DNA of 64,000 nt. Source: Glandiceps talaboti (taxonomy: Eukaryota > Hemichordata > Enteropneusta > Spengelidae). Where the stretch lies: the NCBI RefSeq assembly GCF_964340395.1, contig NC_135564.1, forward strand, positions 492,001 through 556,000, read 5' to 3'. Below the pieces are notes generated by a model, which was not told the origin of the DNA, did no database searches, and was given only the letters and a program-made list of their open reading frames with translations. The translations under genes were made by a program, and so were the position numbers. Shown here in pieces: positions 1 to 13,700 of this stretch. Numbering within the stretch: the stretch's first letter is position 1; each line of letters opens with the position of its first letter.

Positions 1-69
1 CAACATATGGACCACAAGAATAATGCTACTGCTATACAAATGTACCAGAGTATGTGGAGTCTTTATGTG

Positions 70-415
70 TTCAATGGCTAGATTGGTTGGCTTTGATCAG
101 CAGGTTGGAGGTTTGGTTTGGCCCTCACTCCAGCTATTAGTTTCTGAAAGGCTGCAGACCTTGGGCAGGTTTTGTGAATGATTGTGTCTCAGTCAACCCA
201 GGTGTATAATTGGGGACCTGGTAGGATAGAGGTTGCAATGTGAATGCTTTAACCCTATGCTCTTATATGTATAGGCTGCAATGGATTGTATGCTTCCAGG
301 AGTTGAGGAAGTATAAAGGGCTGTTAAACTGATATAGGTTCGTGCAAGGAATAATAATTGTAAAGTGTTTTGAGCACAGTGTAGGCAAACGCTCTATAAA
401 AACTAACATTATGAC
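70..415 (+). mobile_element. SINE-like dispersed repeat, family 2, copy A
   Basis: The sequence aligns over most of its length with a second copy at about 37520-37905. Shared blocks include TTCTGAA..GCTG, CTTGGGCA, CAACC..GTA, AGGA.AGAGGTTG, AGTTGAGGAAGT.TAAAGGG and an end resembling GC.CTATA.AA. The start has an A-box-like TGGCTAGATTGG, suggesting tRNA origin. It carries no coding capacity. Boundaries are approximate. Confidence 0.6.
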
Positions 416-691
416 TTGCCCCTGAAGTCTAAACATCATGTTGTAATTAAAAATAAATGCCCTTTCTGTACAAACAATATAAAAATAACACCGAGCTATG
501 TAGCTGTGTAGATTTCCTTTACAATAAGGATGTACCCATCCTATGCACATAACCCACCCAACACTCAAGGTGATGGATGGCCAGATGTAAAAACTAGTGT
601 ATCAGTTGTAGTGTTCTCACAGAACAAGGAGACAAAAGCAAAAATTGAGTTTCAGTGACCAAGTTGCCAACCAGTGATGTATTATTTGAGG

Positions 692-857
692 CCAACCAAC
701 CAACCAACCAACCAACCAACCAACCAACCAACCAACCAACCAACCAACCAACCAATCAACGAACCAACCAACCAACCAACCAACCAACCAACCAACCAAC
801 CAACCAACCAACCAACCAACCAACCAACCAACCAACCAACCAACCAACCAACCAACC
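692..857. repeat. (AACC)n tetranucleotide repeat
   Basis: About 40 near-perfect CCAA/AACC units, with scattered degenerate units continuing to about 965. The tract is open in several frames on both strands, which produces spurious Pro-Thr-Asn-Gln and Gly-Trp-Leu-Val open frames. Confidence 0.97.
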
Positions 858-2209
858 CCTGTGCTATTATTTGATGCTAACCAACCCATGTGCTATTATT
901 GATGCCAACCAACCAACCAACCAATCAATGCACTACTCTTTGATGGCAACTAACCAACCAACCAATGCACTATTTGATGGCAAAAATATTATTGTTTCTG
1001 GTCAGTATGCTCATCACTTAAATACCCTCACATTGTTCTTTTTTAAATACCCTCCCTACTTCAGTGAAGACAACTACAGAACCAATCATGAATAAGCAAA
1101 TAACATCTGCCCCCATATACACTCTTGCTCTAAAGTACTAAATAAAAAGAACAGTAACTGCCATAAATAGTAGATTGAGTGACAGGTTTGTTGAGAATAA
1201 AAATTAAAAAAAAATAAAAACACCACTTTAGACAAAGTGTTCTGACCAGAAACAATTCATTTTTTTCTTTTTTTTTTGGCTAACCCATTCCACCAAAACA
1301 AGCTAAGTTAGTAATTTCCTCTCTGGTTTACATCATAAATTTTTTATTTAAATATCTCTATGTTTGACCTATGTAACTATTAACGCCACTGTAACCACGG
1401 TTACTTGGGATATCCACCATTCACAACTGGCAGCATATGTATGTTGCATGAAATCTTTGTGAAATCAAAACTTCAATGTCAAAAGTCATTGCAAATAGAC
1501 CGTTTACCTCCAGACAATTGCTAAAAGGTATGTTCTTGAAAGCTCAAATACTCGGAAAAAGAAACAGCTCTTTACTTCAAACAGAAGTCTCTAGTATTTT
1601 GTCTCCAGTATAAGATTACCATGTGTTCATGTAGAAAATTAACTTGTTACATACTAGGTGTAGAACATACTCAAATCTCTCACGACGATAATTGGCTTTT
1701 TGAAAAGCTGTATATATTCCTGCTGGCTTGAAGTAAAACCTTGGTAAGGTGGTGTGATTCCTTATATTTCTAAGATATGCAAATCAAGTTGCCATTATTA
1801 AGGAGAGTGGATGGTGTAACATAAACACTGACATACAAGTGTGATATTTCTCTTCAAAGAGAATATTGAAGAATGCATACCAGTGAATAGCAGTACTATA
1901 CTATTCAAGTGCTCTAGAAAACATGACAAAAATTTACACATGAATGGCCACCATCATTCTTATGTAGAGCAGATTGGGACCAGAGTGAGATGTGAGGTAG
2001 ATAACAGAGTATTCAACACTGCTTGCATACCCCTTGAGTCTTGGTGATTTAATCATGAAACTACAGTGGACACATGTCTGATAGTAGCCAAGAATGTGAA
2101 TGGGAGGCAATGATGCAAAACAACTTGAGAGAGAGGGAGAGAATGTTAGCCTCAGAACAATGAAGAAAGTGCAGACCTGGTCATTATTGGTAACTGGAGA
2201 TCAAAATGG

Positions 2210-3217
2210 CCAAACAGAGAACTCAGCATGACATCATTTAACCACTACTGTAGTTACTAAGTCATTTAACCACTACTGTAGATACTAAGTCATTTAACCA
2301 CTACTGTAGTTACTAAGTCATTTAACAGAGAACTCAGCATGGGTATCATTTAACCACTACTGTAGTTACTAAGTCATTTAACCACTACTGTAGTTACTAA
2401 GTCATTTAACCACTACTGTAGTTACTAAGTCATTTAACCACTACTGTAGTTACTAAGTCATTTAACCACTACTGTAGTTACTAAGTCATTTAACCACTAC
2501 TGTAGTTACTACGTCATTTAACCACTACTGTAGTTATTAAGTCATTTAACCACTACTGTAGTTACTAAGTCATTTAACAGAGAACTCAGCATGGGTATCA
2601 TTTAACCACTACTGTAGATACTAAGTCATTTAACAGAGAACTCAGCATGACATCATTTAACCACTACTGTAGATACTAAGTCATTTAACCACTACTGTAG
2701 TTACTAAGTCATTTAACCACTACTGTAGTTACTAAGTCATTTAACCACTACTGTAGTTACTAAGTCATTTAACCACTACTGTAGTTACTAAGTCATTTAA
2801 CCACTACTGTAGTTACTAAGTCATTTAACCACTACTGTAGTTACTAAGTCATTTAACAGAGAACTCAGCATGGGTATCATTTAACCACTACTGTAGTTAC
2901 TAAGTCATTTAACAGAGAACTCAGCATGACATCATTTAACCACTACTGTAGATACTAAGTCATTTAACAGAGAACTCAGCATGACATCATTTAACCACTA
3001 CTGTAGATACTAAGTCATTTAACAGAGAACTCAGCATGACATCATTTAACCACTACTGTAGTTACTAAGTCATTTAACCACTACTGTAGTTACTAAGTCA
3101 TTTAACCACTACTGTAGATACTAAGTCATTTAACAGAGAACTCAGCATGGGTATCATTTAACCACTACTGTAGTTACTAAGTCATTTAACCACTACTGTA
3201 GTTACTAAGTCATTTAG
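2210..3217. repeat. Two-monomer 28-bp satellite array
   Basis: The region has about 36 tandem units of about 28 bp. Type A is CATTTAACCACTACTGTAG followed by TTACTAAGT (or ATACTAAGT). Type B is CATTTAACAGAGAACTCAGC followed by ATGGGTAT or ATGACAT. About nine B units are scattered among the A units. A contains the inverted repeat CTAC-T-GTAG. Confidence 0.95.
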
Positions 3218-3626
3218 TTTGGTAATTCCTTTTATTCCTAATTTCATGATGACATGGAAATGAAAATTTGAAGTGCTGCTAAGTTTTTCGTACAAAATCA
3301 CAAAAGTTGGGAATTTAAACGGTATTTCATGTCCTGAATGATATGTTCATGAAACTATTTTGAACAGAATTTATTTCATTCACAAGTTTTGAAAGTCTTC
3401 AAAGTCAAACTTAGTTTATCATCACACAAAAAAAACCCAGTAAAATCACAAAAGTGTGATCTTAAGCAAACAATGTCTCATGTCATGAACACGTTATTTT
3501 GAACAGAATTTGTTGAAATGCATCTGTACCTTGCTACCATAAGTAAAAAAATAACAAAATCACAAAGTTAGGAACTTCAAACACACAAGCAATATTTGAT
3601 ATCATGTGTTTGTGAAGCTATATATT

Positions 3627-3667
3627 CTTGTGTATCAGGGTAACAGAAAGTTACCCTGATACACAAG
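3627..3667. other. Perfect 18-bp inverted repeat (hairpin)
   Basis: Left arm 3627-3644 (CTTGTGTATCAGGGTAAC) and right arm 3650-3667 are exact reverse complements separated by AGAAA. No T-run follows, and no ORF ends here. Confidence 0.97.
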
Positions 3668-4611
3668 GAGGCAAAGTTCTAAAAGTTGTAACTCCCTTGT
3701 CAATGTAAATCACAAGAAATTCACAAAAGTCCTTTTCAACTCAAACTGAACAACAACACTAAAGAAGCAGAATTTTCTCATTCCCGTGTATTCTATGGCA
3801 TTACTACAACTTTTTCTTTTACATGGACACTGAAAAGAAATGATTTGAAGCAAAGCAGAAAACAACAGAATGATATAAAATGCCTTTTTAGAGTAAGAGA
3901 GATTATCTTTAGTTTAATTCAGCTGACTTGAGGATTGAGGTTGCCTGTATTTTAACCATTAGAGGGTCAAGAGTTTCTTTAAGCTACACAATGCATACCA
4001 GTTAAAAAGCCCTTCAGACATGCCCAGTGAATGAATGGAAGCTATCATATATACACTCTGGTGTATCTGTAACACAAAACATGATATGGGTAAGTTCAAC
4101 TACCAAATCGGTAGAAATTAATAGATTCTGTACTCATGATTACCAGTAAACATACATGTAAACATTATCTAAAATATTATAAACATTGGACATTGTTGTC
4201 CTTATTTGATATTAAGTAACACTCGGGACCAGCCGTGCTACTAAACTACAACCCATCACTTTGTGTTACTAGTTCATATCACCTACAGCAGACAACTGTA
4301 AATACATGTACTGACATTTGAATCACACATGAAATAGGGTCTGTGTTTGAATGGATTTGAATAGACAGACATATAACAAGGAAACAACAATGACCTCTTT
4401 CCGTCTACAAACCATGAATGAACTCAGTTACAGTAAAAAATGGCTTCTAGATGCTATCTGTGGCAATGAAGAGAGATCCTGAGATTCAATGCCATGGGAT
4501 AGCATCCAGACTATTATAAAGCAAAATATGCCATCATACTGTTATTACTGTATTAGAATCTATTAACCTTTTTCCATTTTGGAACAAACTTTACTACCAT
4601 ATACACTATAA

Positions 4612-4860
4612 TGATAATGAATCTTTATTCGTCCAAATAAATTCGTAAATTTGTTGAATGGTCACCACTGAGCAGCACCCTAGTGTTGAAAAGCAGGAGG
4701 AAACCAGAGTACCCAGAGAAAACCCTGCATTGTTCGGCAGGGTCAAACTGAACATCACCCTTCTACATTGTTAATTTTTAATCAAATACAGTGGGTACCA
4801 CTTTGGACCTCGAACTTCGAGCTAACCACTTGGCAACCGACAACCATAGGCGTATCACAG
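4612..4860 (-). mobile_element. tRNA-type SINE, family 1, minus-strand copy
   Basis: Read on the minus strand, the element has an A-box-like TTGCCAAGTGGTTAGC, a B-box-like AAGTTCGAGGTCC, a body with TCAGTTTGACCCTGCC, TCTGGGTACTCTGGTTTCC and TTTTCAACACTAGGG, and a tail ACGAATAAAGATTCATTATC. The same order of blocks occurs in the plus-strand copy at 61191-61617. It is non-coding. Confidence 0.75.
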
Positions 4861-6481
4861 CCTCTCGTGCGGCACCATCCAAGATGTGCCACCAATCTCA
4901 TTATTTCGCAGTTTCGCGGAAGAAAGAACAGCTCTGGTTTGTGAGAATGCTGACAATCCATAGGGTTTATGTTCAAATTAGAACTAATCAACAAATTATA
5001 TTTGCAACCTTTGTCACATCTGTCAGAGTTTCTTATACATAAATTGTAACATGTATCTATAGAGTCAGTGAAAAAAATGATATCTAAATGGATATTTTTA
5101 CCTTCAAATCTTTTTATTGTGGACTCTTGTTCAAGTAAATATTGAGTTTATAACTACTGACCTGATGCCACTCTGTGGAAAGGGCAAAGGCTAGTCATAG
5201 TTTTTGATTTGAAACATTTTGAGTGGAGTTTTGTTGACAGCTAGTTTACCGTGTTGTTCACGGTTAGGTAAAACGCCTACTTTTGACCTTCAAGCTGACC
5301 CCCCCATTTACTGCGTACCTTTCACTATCTTGAACACCTCTTTGTCACTAACCCTTAACATGTCCCCCGCTAAATGTCGATTACAATCCTACACCCATGG
5401 ACTGATGTTACCATGAACTGGCGTTTCAATAAAACTTGGAAGGCCATTTCAAATTCAATGTCAATTTTTTGTTCTTATTTGAAACTGTGTAATATCTCTA
5501 TAGAATGACTGATTCCTTTGAACTATCACCCAACAGAGCTGAACTTCAACTAATTTGTTTTGCTAAGAAAAGAATTGTTGTTGGTAGTGTTTATTATGCT
5601 ACCTTTTTGTGTACTCTTAGTTTACTGTAGGGTGGTGTATGTACTCAAAGAATTCCTACCTGTGTAATACATGTAAATGACCTGTTACATGTATGATGAA
5701 ACCACTTCCAAGATGTCATCCTTTTCCACATCCTTGCACTCTCACAAACAAACTTGGACCAATTAAAGGCAGCTGCACTCAGTCGCAGTTTACATAGTTT
5801 CAGATAGATTCTGAAAATGTCACTTTTATTTTTCCAAAATGCCTTTTATAGTGAACAGTGAAAAGATGCAAATGTAGATAGATTAATATGCCCAGGGTTT
5901 CTTCACCTATACCAACAGCAAAGGTCAAAGGGCATCTAAAGAGGTCAGTAAGTAATGCACACTTTGACCCTCACTTGTCTTCACTGTACTTTTACCCTTC
6001 TAGATTTTCCCACCAAATCAACAAAAGTGTTTTACCCCTCTGTCACCAATTTTGATCATTTAATGGATTATCATGAAGGTTATTAAAAAGTCTTTACAAA
6101 TACTGAAAAGGTTGTAAAAATTCAAATTTGGGTGAAAGTGAATATGTTTCAATGAGTAAACTTTGTTTAAAATTGAGCCCATTGTCCTCAGATTAACTTG
6201 GTTGTGGCTTTAATTGTTGAAGGTCAAGTGTGCTTGGTACTATAGTTGAATTGTTGGACTAATTACCAGAGAATTAAGCCTTTTCACCAGTCTTACAACA
6301 AAATCTACCTTTCCTTAGAATTCCCAAGAAAATCAATGAAAGCTTTGCTTTGTAATCCTAGACACTGTAGACTCAGTTTGTCTCTCAATGCGTGACTGCT
6401 TCAAGTGAAAAGTAGTGTTTTTAGTTTTTAAGAAAGTTGTGCTGCTGTGCTGACATCCTCATTATTCATGTGTATGTAGTA

Positions 6482-6499
6482 TGCTCATTTAAATGAGCA
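6482..6499. other. 18-bp perfect palindrome
   Basis: TGCTCATTTAAATGAGCA equals its own reverse complement. It is followed by a partial copy (CTCATTTGAATGC). It might be a dimeric transcription-factor site, but nothing in the sequence identifies one. Confidence 0.6.
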
Positions 6500-7404
6500 A
6501 CTCATTTGAATGCAAGGGAGACATTATTGTTAGAAGTTCTTGGGGAAACAGACTTCTGAAAGAAGGGGAAATAACCCAGATAATAAAAAGGTGTGTCCAG
6601 ACTGACCGTCCAGTCAGTGGTTAAGGAAGAGACTGCTGTGACAGCCTGGCCGGGACAATCGCTACTTTGTATAGTTTGTCACATTGACCTTTATAGACAT
6701 CCCAACTAAGGTTGTATGATTCCCACAGTCACAACTCATACCATTAGCATACCACATCTACTACACTAAACTATGTCTCACAGTCAAATATTCATGTTCC
6801 TGATCTATATTAAGTGCAATACAATGTTCCAAAAAGGAATCAATTGATTAGTCCTAAATATTCCTGTAATTTAGCTATGATTGCATTAGACTAGAGGTAT
6901 ATCAGAGTAAAAAAAAAAGGAGCCTTCACCCCAAGGAAAGGTCAGCTGCTATGTCACACACCACTATGAAAGGAAAGATGTTAGCCTGTGAATGGAAATC
7001 TTTTGAACAGTGGTTGCTGTCTTGCAATACGATACTTGGAGTAAAAGTAGACAGTTGTGGGTTATTAAGTATTAAGGATTTGCATGTCTCATAGCTACCA
7101 CTAAGGTGAGCTTTCATAAGTTGGTTTCCTTCCTTTGCATTCTATGTAGGCCTGGAAGTAGACACTCTTTATTTAACCTACCTAGGTTATTACCCCGACC
7201 CAGCCATCACCATAGCAACCTGTCTTTCTGTCAGTATAGATTTCCACCTTAGCCAGTGTTCTGTGTCTATTGTCTGTATTCCTGCCTATTTCCTCAGAAA
7301 ACAATTAGTCTGGAGGCTTCACCAGCAATTAATTTGGTGTCAAGGGGTTCATGTATACTTCATCTTCTTACATTTCAACATTCCTTATAAGGATTGAATG
7401 CCAT

Positions 7405-7560
7405 GCCCAAGCCCCACCCACTTGGCTATGATTGGTCCAAAGTATGTATAATGAGCTGTCAACTGTGATGCCTGGCTGAGAGCCAATCATGTCCAGCTGA
7501 CTTTTCCTTATTAATCCTGCTAGTCAGTGTTAGCTTGTCTTGCCTTTCTGGATTTGGGGC
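7405..7560 (+). promoter_or_regulatory. Candidate promoter of the procollagen gene
   Basis: The 230 bases before the start codon hold a GC-box-like CCCCACCC at 7412-7419, a reverse CCAAT box (ATTGG) at 7431-7435 and a forward CCAAT box at 7483-7487. A weak TATA-like TATGTATAAT lies at 7443-7452. Vertebrate fibrillar collagen promoters are driven by CCAAT-binding NF-Y, which makes the pair plausible. The transcription start is not visible from sequence; it probably lies between about 7480 and 7600. No ATG occurs between 7561 and the chosen start. Confidence 0.4.
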
Positions 7561-7630
7561 TTGTCTGCAGTGCACAGAAGCTTTGTAGATTCAACACATT
7601 GCAAAGAATTTACTGGCCGTGGGTACGGCC

Positions 7631-7724
7631 ATGTATAGCTTTGTGGATTTACCTCTTCAGAGGAGATGGCTGTTCTTTTTAGCCGTATTTTGTCTTTCAG
7701 CAGTAATCAGTGTACAAGGCCAAG
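7631..7724 (+). CDS. Exon 1: signal peptide
   Basis: The start is the ATG at 7631, with a purine at -3 (GGCCATGT). The exon encodes 31 codons plus one base (phase 1) and ends at CAAG|GTAAGT. The peptide begins [13 protein letters not shown] and continues into a hydrophobic core, [15 protein letters not shown], then QGQ. Basic residues before the core and small residues after it are typical of a secretory signal. Cleavage is likely near VQG/Q (residue 30). An in-frame GTG at 7619 extends the open frame upstream but is not needed as a start. A short signal-peptide exon followed by a long first intron and a VWC exon matches vertebrate fibrillar collagen genes. Confidence 0.85.
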
Positions 7725-10700
7725 GTAAGTCTCAATCTGTCTTTTTCCCCCTTGGAGTTTTCCCTCCACCTCTGCAAAGTTGTGAAGTCTTGCATGATTA
7801 ATTATAGTCACTTCATAGTGTACACTTCAAACTGCACATACAACATATACCAACAAAACTGACAAACCATCTCATATATCTATTTTCACCAACATCTGGC
7901 AAGGTTCCAGAAATGATACAGAAATATATGATTACTGTTGAAAATAGAGGAGCAATGGGTTCTTACTCTTGGAGTGCTCATGTCAATTTCCTCCATTGTT
8001 GCTAGTAAAGTAGTTCCCAAAGTTTTATTAATTGACCTTTATAGATGCTATAGCTTTGTAGTTGTTGTGATGTGTAAGTTGAGAGGAGAGTATCACACAC
8101 TGGGACAACTTCAAGGCAAGGAACGTAGCAGCTCAAGGGGAATGGTATGTCTGCCAACATGGCAGGCTCACTCTCTGCTTCAGTAACTTTCAAGGTATCA
8201 TATTTTCACATCAAGTGGACAAACTGTGGTCTCGTCAAATGCCTTAAAGTTGGATTGTCAATGGGGTCAAATTTCTTGGCAGTGAAAGCCGTTTCCAGTA
8301 TGTCAAATATTCTGATTAATGTGGCCAGCCTGTTAACAGAGAGAGGCCAGTGGGAGATCGAGGTTGAGGTTGACAATTTCAAAATCTACTGGATTACTCT
8401 GCAACGTGACTCTGTTGATTTTGAGCTATTTTGGATTTTTAATGCACAGATGCACTTTCCCGAAAGGGTATGTGATGATATAGTTTCCAAACGTGGTTGC
8501 AGATTTAGCTTAACTCTGATGCTTTGTTATTCACACAGTTTGTGAATTGCTACCTCTTTTAACTTATACTCTTCTCATAGCTGCAGGGAAGTTCACTTTA
8601 TTTGCTGTTGGTCTTTTTCTCAGGGGAGGAGATTAAAGAGGAGAGATAACCAAAGACAGGGACTTGTTTTTCATACATTATCATTCATGCTCCACATGCA
8701 TAAATAACAGGATCATTCCATTTCCCACATGGATAGGTATCAGGCTTATTCCATTCATGAGATGGGTAGACAGTGGTTAAGGTATAAATAAGTTGAGTGG
8801 CTGTCAATTGTCTCAGTGAATGAAAATACAATGTCATTCAAGGAATTCTTTGTCATAAACATAAAGTGTCATGATTGTGACTTTTTATCCTTTTCTTCAT
8901 TCAGCTCATTTTCACTCTTCTTGGTTGCTTACACAATCTTGAGAATGGGAAAGCCAAGTTTTAATTAGTTTTACCTCAGTCCCAATTATTACTATGTTAA
9001 AAGTAGTCATTGTATGTATATAAGCACCCATTTGTGGGGGGTCTCTGTTACATAACTAGTAATCTGGAAAACTCTATAAACAGATCTCATGTCTCCCCTA
9101 GCTATGCATAAATTTATATTGAATTACCAATTCTTATTTGTTAAACCACTTTGTCAAGAAATACAGATTTTCATGATTAGTTAAACCATTTGTCACCATT
9201 GCCATTCACTTTGTAATTCTTGTGGGAAATTGATATACTAACAATAGGTTTATAGAGAGCAGAAAATCCCAACTTGCTTCCCCACTGGATATTTTCTCAA
9301 TTGATATCTAACCTTGTCAACCCAGTCACCATGTTGAGAAATCAAAAGCTGGTAGAAGCATAATACTAGTATATGTCAGTGACTATACTGTCTTGAGTCC
9401 ACTGCTTTGAATCATTGCACTGGCTATCTACTTAGGGGCACTAATTATGACTTCTCTCAATTTTCTGGGTCTCACTACTGTCCCCTTTGTTGTACAATAG
9501 ACTATCTCCATATTCAGTAGAGTGTAACAATCTGGACTACCTCAAAAGAAACATGAATAACCACAAAAGAAGATGCTGATTGGCTGCTGGCTCTAAAAGT
9601 TTTCACAAAATCTAGACTTACAAAGTCAATTCCTAAAGTGACTGATTCAAGAATTTTCATTCTTAAAGTTCAAAAGTGTCAAAGATGTACCTTAAACATC
9701 ATCACTTACTGGTCATCTGTGACTTATCTTTCACTGTAAGAGAATTTACAGTGACTTCATTGTCACCCTTTGCATATCTTTCACTGTAACACCTGTGTAA
9801 GAGAATTTGCAGTGACATGGCTTCTTATCTATGTGATTTAATGCCTTCAATATAGGGTAATAGTGACTTTCTAAAAGTGATTTATTTATATCTGTCATAC
9901 AGATAGCTTACTGATGTGGCCTTTGTCCTAGATAATAACTGTCGTAAAGTCTGTCTGGTGATTCCAGCTTTCAACTCTACTGACCCCTGGAATTCTTCAA
10001 CAAATTTACTTGCTGAAAATGTTACAGATTGTATGCTGTAGAATCAAATTTTGAAAATGAAAAACAAATTATCATTGTTAGTATTATTTGTGATACATAG
10101 AAATAAGTAGTTTTCAACTTTTGTTGTTGTTGAAAGTTTCATAAAAAGTTAACATGGAAAGCTTGATACCCTTAAAAAAGATAAACCTGAACAAAAAGAG
10201 TTTGAAAAAGAAAAGAAAAAGGGAAGGACTTTTCAGACCTTACAGCTCAGAAGGGAAGTCCTATGATGTAGTTGTCAGTTTTACTACAATGGAAAGTTTA
10301 GTATTTTTTAAAATTTGTTTATTAGCCGATAGTAGTGGTTACCAAAGCAGAGATTAAATAACATAGACAGATGTCTGATACTCTCAAAGTCGTTTCTTAC
10401 TTGAAAAGAATTAGGATTTACTATTTTATTTATGATGGATGAAAGCTTTAGCTAAGAATTGGCAGTGAAATCATGGACTGGCCCGTTGTAAGATGCGATG
10501 TGACCTTCTACTCTACGTGCTGTTTGGTTGAAGGTCAAAGGTCATCTCTCATTCCTTACAGTGTGTGCATCTGAAATGTCGAACTTCTGGAACTGGTTAA
10601 AGTCTATGTGAGGTAAAACGATCTCAGTTGGCCTATGTGTGAAGGTATACACAAACTGCTTGTGGTAGGATGATAGATATTTAAAGTACTGGATCTTTAG

Positions 10701-13700
10701 TCATTTTGCATATTTAGAAACTGTTGAAGGTAGTCAAGTAAGTAAGCTTTAATAGGTGCAATAAAGCAATATCTACATAAGTGGGGGTTTAGAAACTGTA
10801 ATGGTAAACCTCCACAGAAAATCTTAGAATCTGTATGGAGGTTTAGAAACTGTCTATAATAGTAAAACTCCCACAGAAAATCTTAGAATCCGCTTGGGGT
10901 ATTAGAAACTGTCTTTGGTAGTGCATGTAGGGAAAGTGAAGTCAGAATTTGTGGGTCTTTAGAAACTCATTTATACTGTAATCCGAAAACTGAGGGCAAG
11001 ATAATCTTAGAGGGGGGTGGTGGTGGGGGGTGGGAGGAGGGTTAGAAAATGTCTAAAGTTAGCAAGTAAAGAATAATGTAGTTAAGATCATATGTGTGTC
11101 TTTAGAAATGAATGGTTATCCAGGTGAAGTATCAAAGCTCTGAACCTAAGTAAGCAATTACAATATACCAGTAATTGGTTTAATTACATGTGTGTACAAA
11201 AATACTTTTCATATATCTTTCAAGCTGTTAAAAGTTTGCCAAGTCCCCACGGTAATACCAATCTCCTTTATCAATACAAGAAAGGCTTTGAAAACTGTTG
11301 AAGTTTGAAGGAAACACCAATGATATGCCTTAAGGTGTGACCTAGGTGTCTGTACTGTTGGCTATATGAACTGAAGGACAGATTGGTACCATTAATTTGT
11401 TATGTCTTCCCTTATCTTCTTTGTGTTTGTGGTGTCAAGTCAGTGATAAATAGTCAGGTTGTCTAAATTTTATGTAGTCAATTCTTGTGGTGTACTTTAC
11501 TAGTATATACAAGTAGTAACAGCTGATAAAAGCCTTTGGGTGAAACTTTCAAACACTTCCGAAAGACATTCTAGAGTAAAAGTTAACCTCCAGACAGGGT
11601 TTAATAGACCAAATGAAGAACTTTTGTGTTGTAGTAGAGAATGCCTGATAGAAGAGTGACCTGACTTATGATCTTTAGGATGTGAGGCGGAAAGATCATA
11701 ATGTACAGCCCTCACCCAACCCCCCAACCCCCCAGCCCCCCAACCCTATTTTTAAGTACAGGGTACAGATCTCTGGTTTCAAGAAAGGGGAGTATTTTAA
11801 GTTCAGAAAGTTCAATTTGCAGAGAAAATAATGATATAGGAAACATTGATATTAACTTAATACAGGGTATTGTGATACATGACTTGTATGACTAAACGAA
11901 GCAGTTGGTCAACATGTGGAAGTGGCAGTCTGCGGAGCTAGAATTTTGATTTGGAGTCAGACTATGATCATGCAGGATATTTGACTACAGGGACAAGTTG
12001 GAAACTATATAACTCATTTGATAGACCCTGCACATCACAATAGAAATGTAGGACGTCAGGTAATGAATTTCCAACTACAATGATACTATCTACTTTTGTT
12101 CAAACTCATTCATAAGATGACAAGGAAAAGACATTAAAGTAAAGGAGGATATCTATAATAACTCCGATAGTGGCCGTCAAAGAATAAATACACACCACTA
12201 CTAGCCTGGCCTTCCCTTCAAGTTCATCCCTTCAAGTTCTACAAATGACCTTACAACAACAAAAAGCAATCACCTTGGTAACATCACGAAGATGCTGCCT
12301 TTAGAAGTTCTTGTACTTGGACTATGTCTAAGGTCTCCAGTGAACTGTTAGCAATGGTAGCAGGATACACTGGTCAACCCTATACTTTCAACAGAGATTA
12401 AATTTCAAGAACATGTACAATGTAAACACAGGGTATATACTAGTTATGTATGTAAAGATTTATTGAGATAATAAAAGAAAACCAGCCATATATTAAGTCA
12501 TAAATACAAGTAAGGCACCTACCTCCTGTAGTGTTAAGGACTTTGTAGTGACAATGCATTGGAAGTGTTACTTTCTGTAAATTCATCAATCCACATATTT
12601 GAAAATAGAAGTGATTAGGAAATAAGAATTGCTGCCAATAGTTCAAAGAGATTGTGGTGCTTTAGGTTCTTGCAAATATTTTCACTCCATCACTTTTTCC
12701 TTGCAAAATTAGACAGCTTCTGACTTGTGGTCCAACCTTGTGTAACGGCCTCAACTGAATGGAAACATCTTTGTCAACTGGATGTTGTATGTGAATGTTA
12801 ACCATGGGGGAGACATTTTCAGTAGCTCATATCAGCCTTCCAGGGTGCCAGATACCATTATTAACTTATACATTTTTCATGTCATGTTTTGACACTAGTA
12901 CGTCATTGGATGTAGTCATTGGATGTAGTCTTGTCAGCCGATGTAGGCCGATGGCTTGTTGGTGACAGATAGTAAACAGAAATGCAGTGAAAGGTTTGGG
13001 GTTCAGAATAAGTTAAAGAACAGATGGGCCCTAACTTGGTTACTGAGTATTACCATAAACATTCCATGATCCCAACTATGTGACAGTATTGACCCTCATC
13101 TTTCTACTTTGAAATATTGCTACGTTTGTAGATGTATACTTTACTGTCTTTCAATGGCATCAGTTTAACCCCAGATACCTTCATTTTTTAAGACAGAAAC
13201 TTCAATTTGTGTAATTAAATTCTTTTATTAGACAATTTGATCCTCGTTTTCTTTGTAGAGGAAAGAATTTATTCACCCAAACAGATTTTTGTCAAAACTT
13301 TTTTCATTGTTATTGTGATTAATATATCCAAATTATTTCACTTGGCAACTGATATGGCAATGATTATTCAGGTCTGTTCAAATGGTATGTTTATGAGATA
13401 GTTTCATGGTGAATATTCATAATCATAGGTTCATGATAGAGCAGGTTAATGCTGGTAGTAGCAGAACTCGACAGTGTGTTTTTTTATCGCTGGAGATAAC
13501 AGCTGCTTTATATTGTAATCAGACAATGTACAGGAAAGTGGGATGAACAAGCATTGAAGTGGCTGAGAAAGATGTCTTTATACACCATTATATGGTACTG
13601 AACAATTTACCGGAAGTTGATGAATTACAAATTCTTAAAGCGTACACACGTTGACTGAATTATGATAAACACGGTAGACATTGAACCACTTAAAGTTATT

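Larger units (their letters stand above)
1..7404. other. Upstream intergenic region without a recognised gene
   Basis: No open frame here resembles a known protein. The longest, on both strands at 617-1095, are translations of an (AACC)n repeat. Contents are listed separately: SINE-like copy, tetranucleotide repeat, 28-bp satellite, 18-bp hairpin, minus-strand SINE and a short palindrome. The remainder is AT-rich unique sequence. Confidence 0.7.

Noticed and set aside
617-1095. Long open frames on both strands (Pro-Thr-Asn-Gln and Gly-Trp-Leu-Val repeats)
   Set aside because: They are translations of the (AACC)n repeat; no start context, domain or splice structure.
3627-3667. Rho-independent terminator
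   Set aside because: There is a strong hairpin but no T-run, and the context is animal intergenic DNA.
7619-7630. Upstream GTG as alternative start of exon 1
   Set aside because: The ATG at 7631 has a good context and directly precedes a normal signal peptide.
8147-8545. 132-codon open frame in intron 1
   Set aside because: No recognisable domain, no splice-site logic, and the frame is not continued by neighbours. It is compatible with chance.
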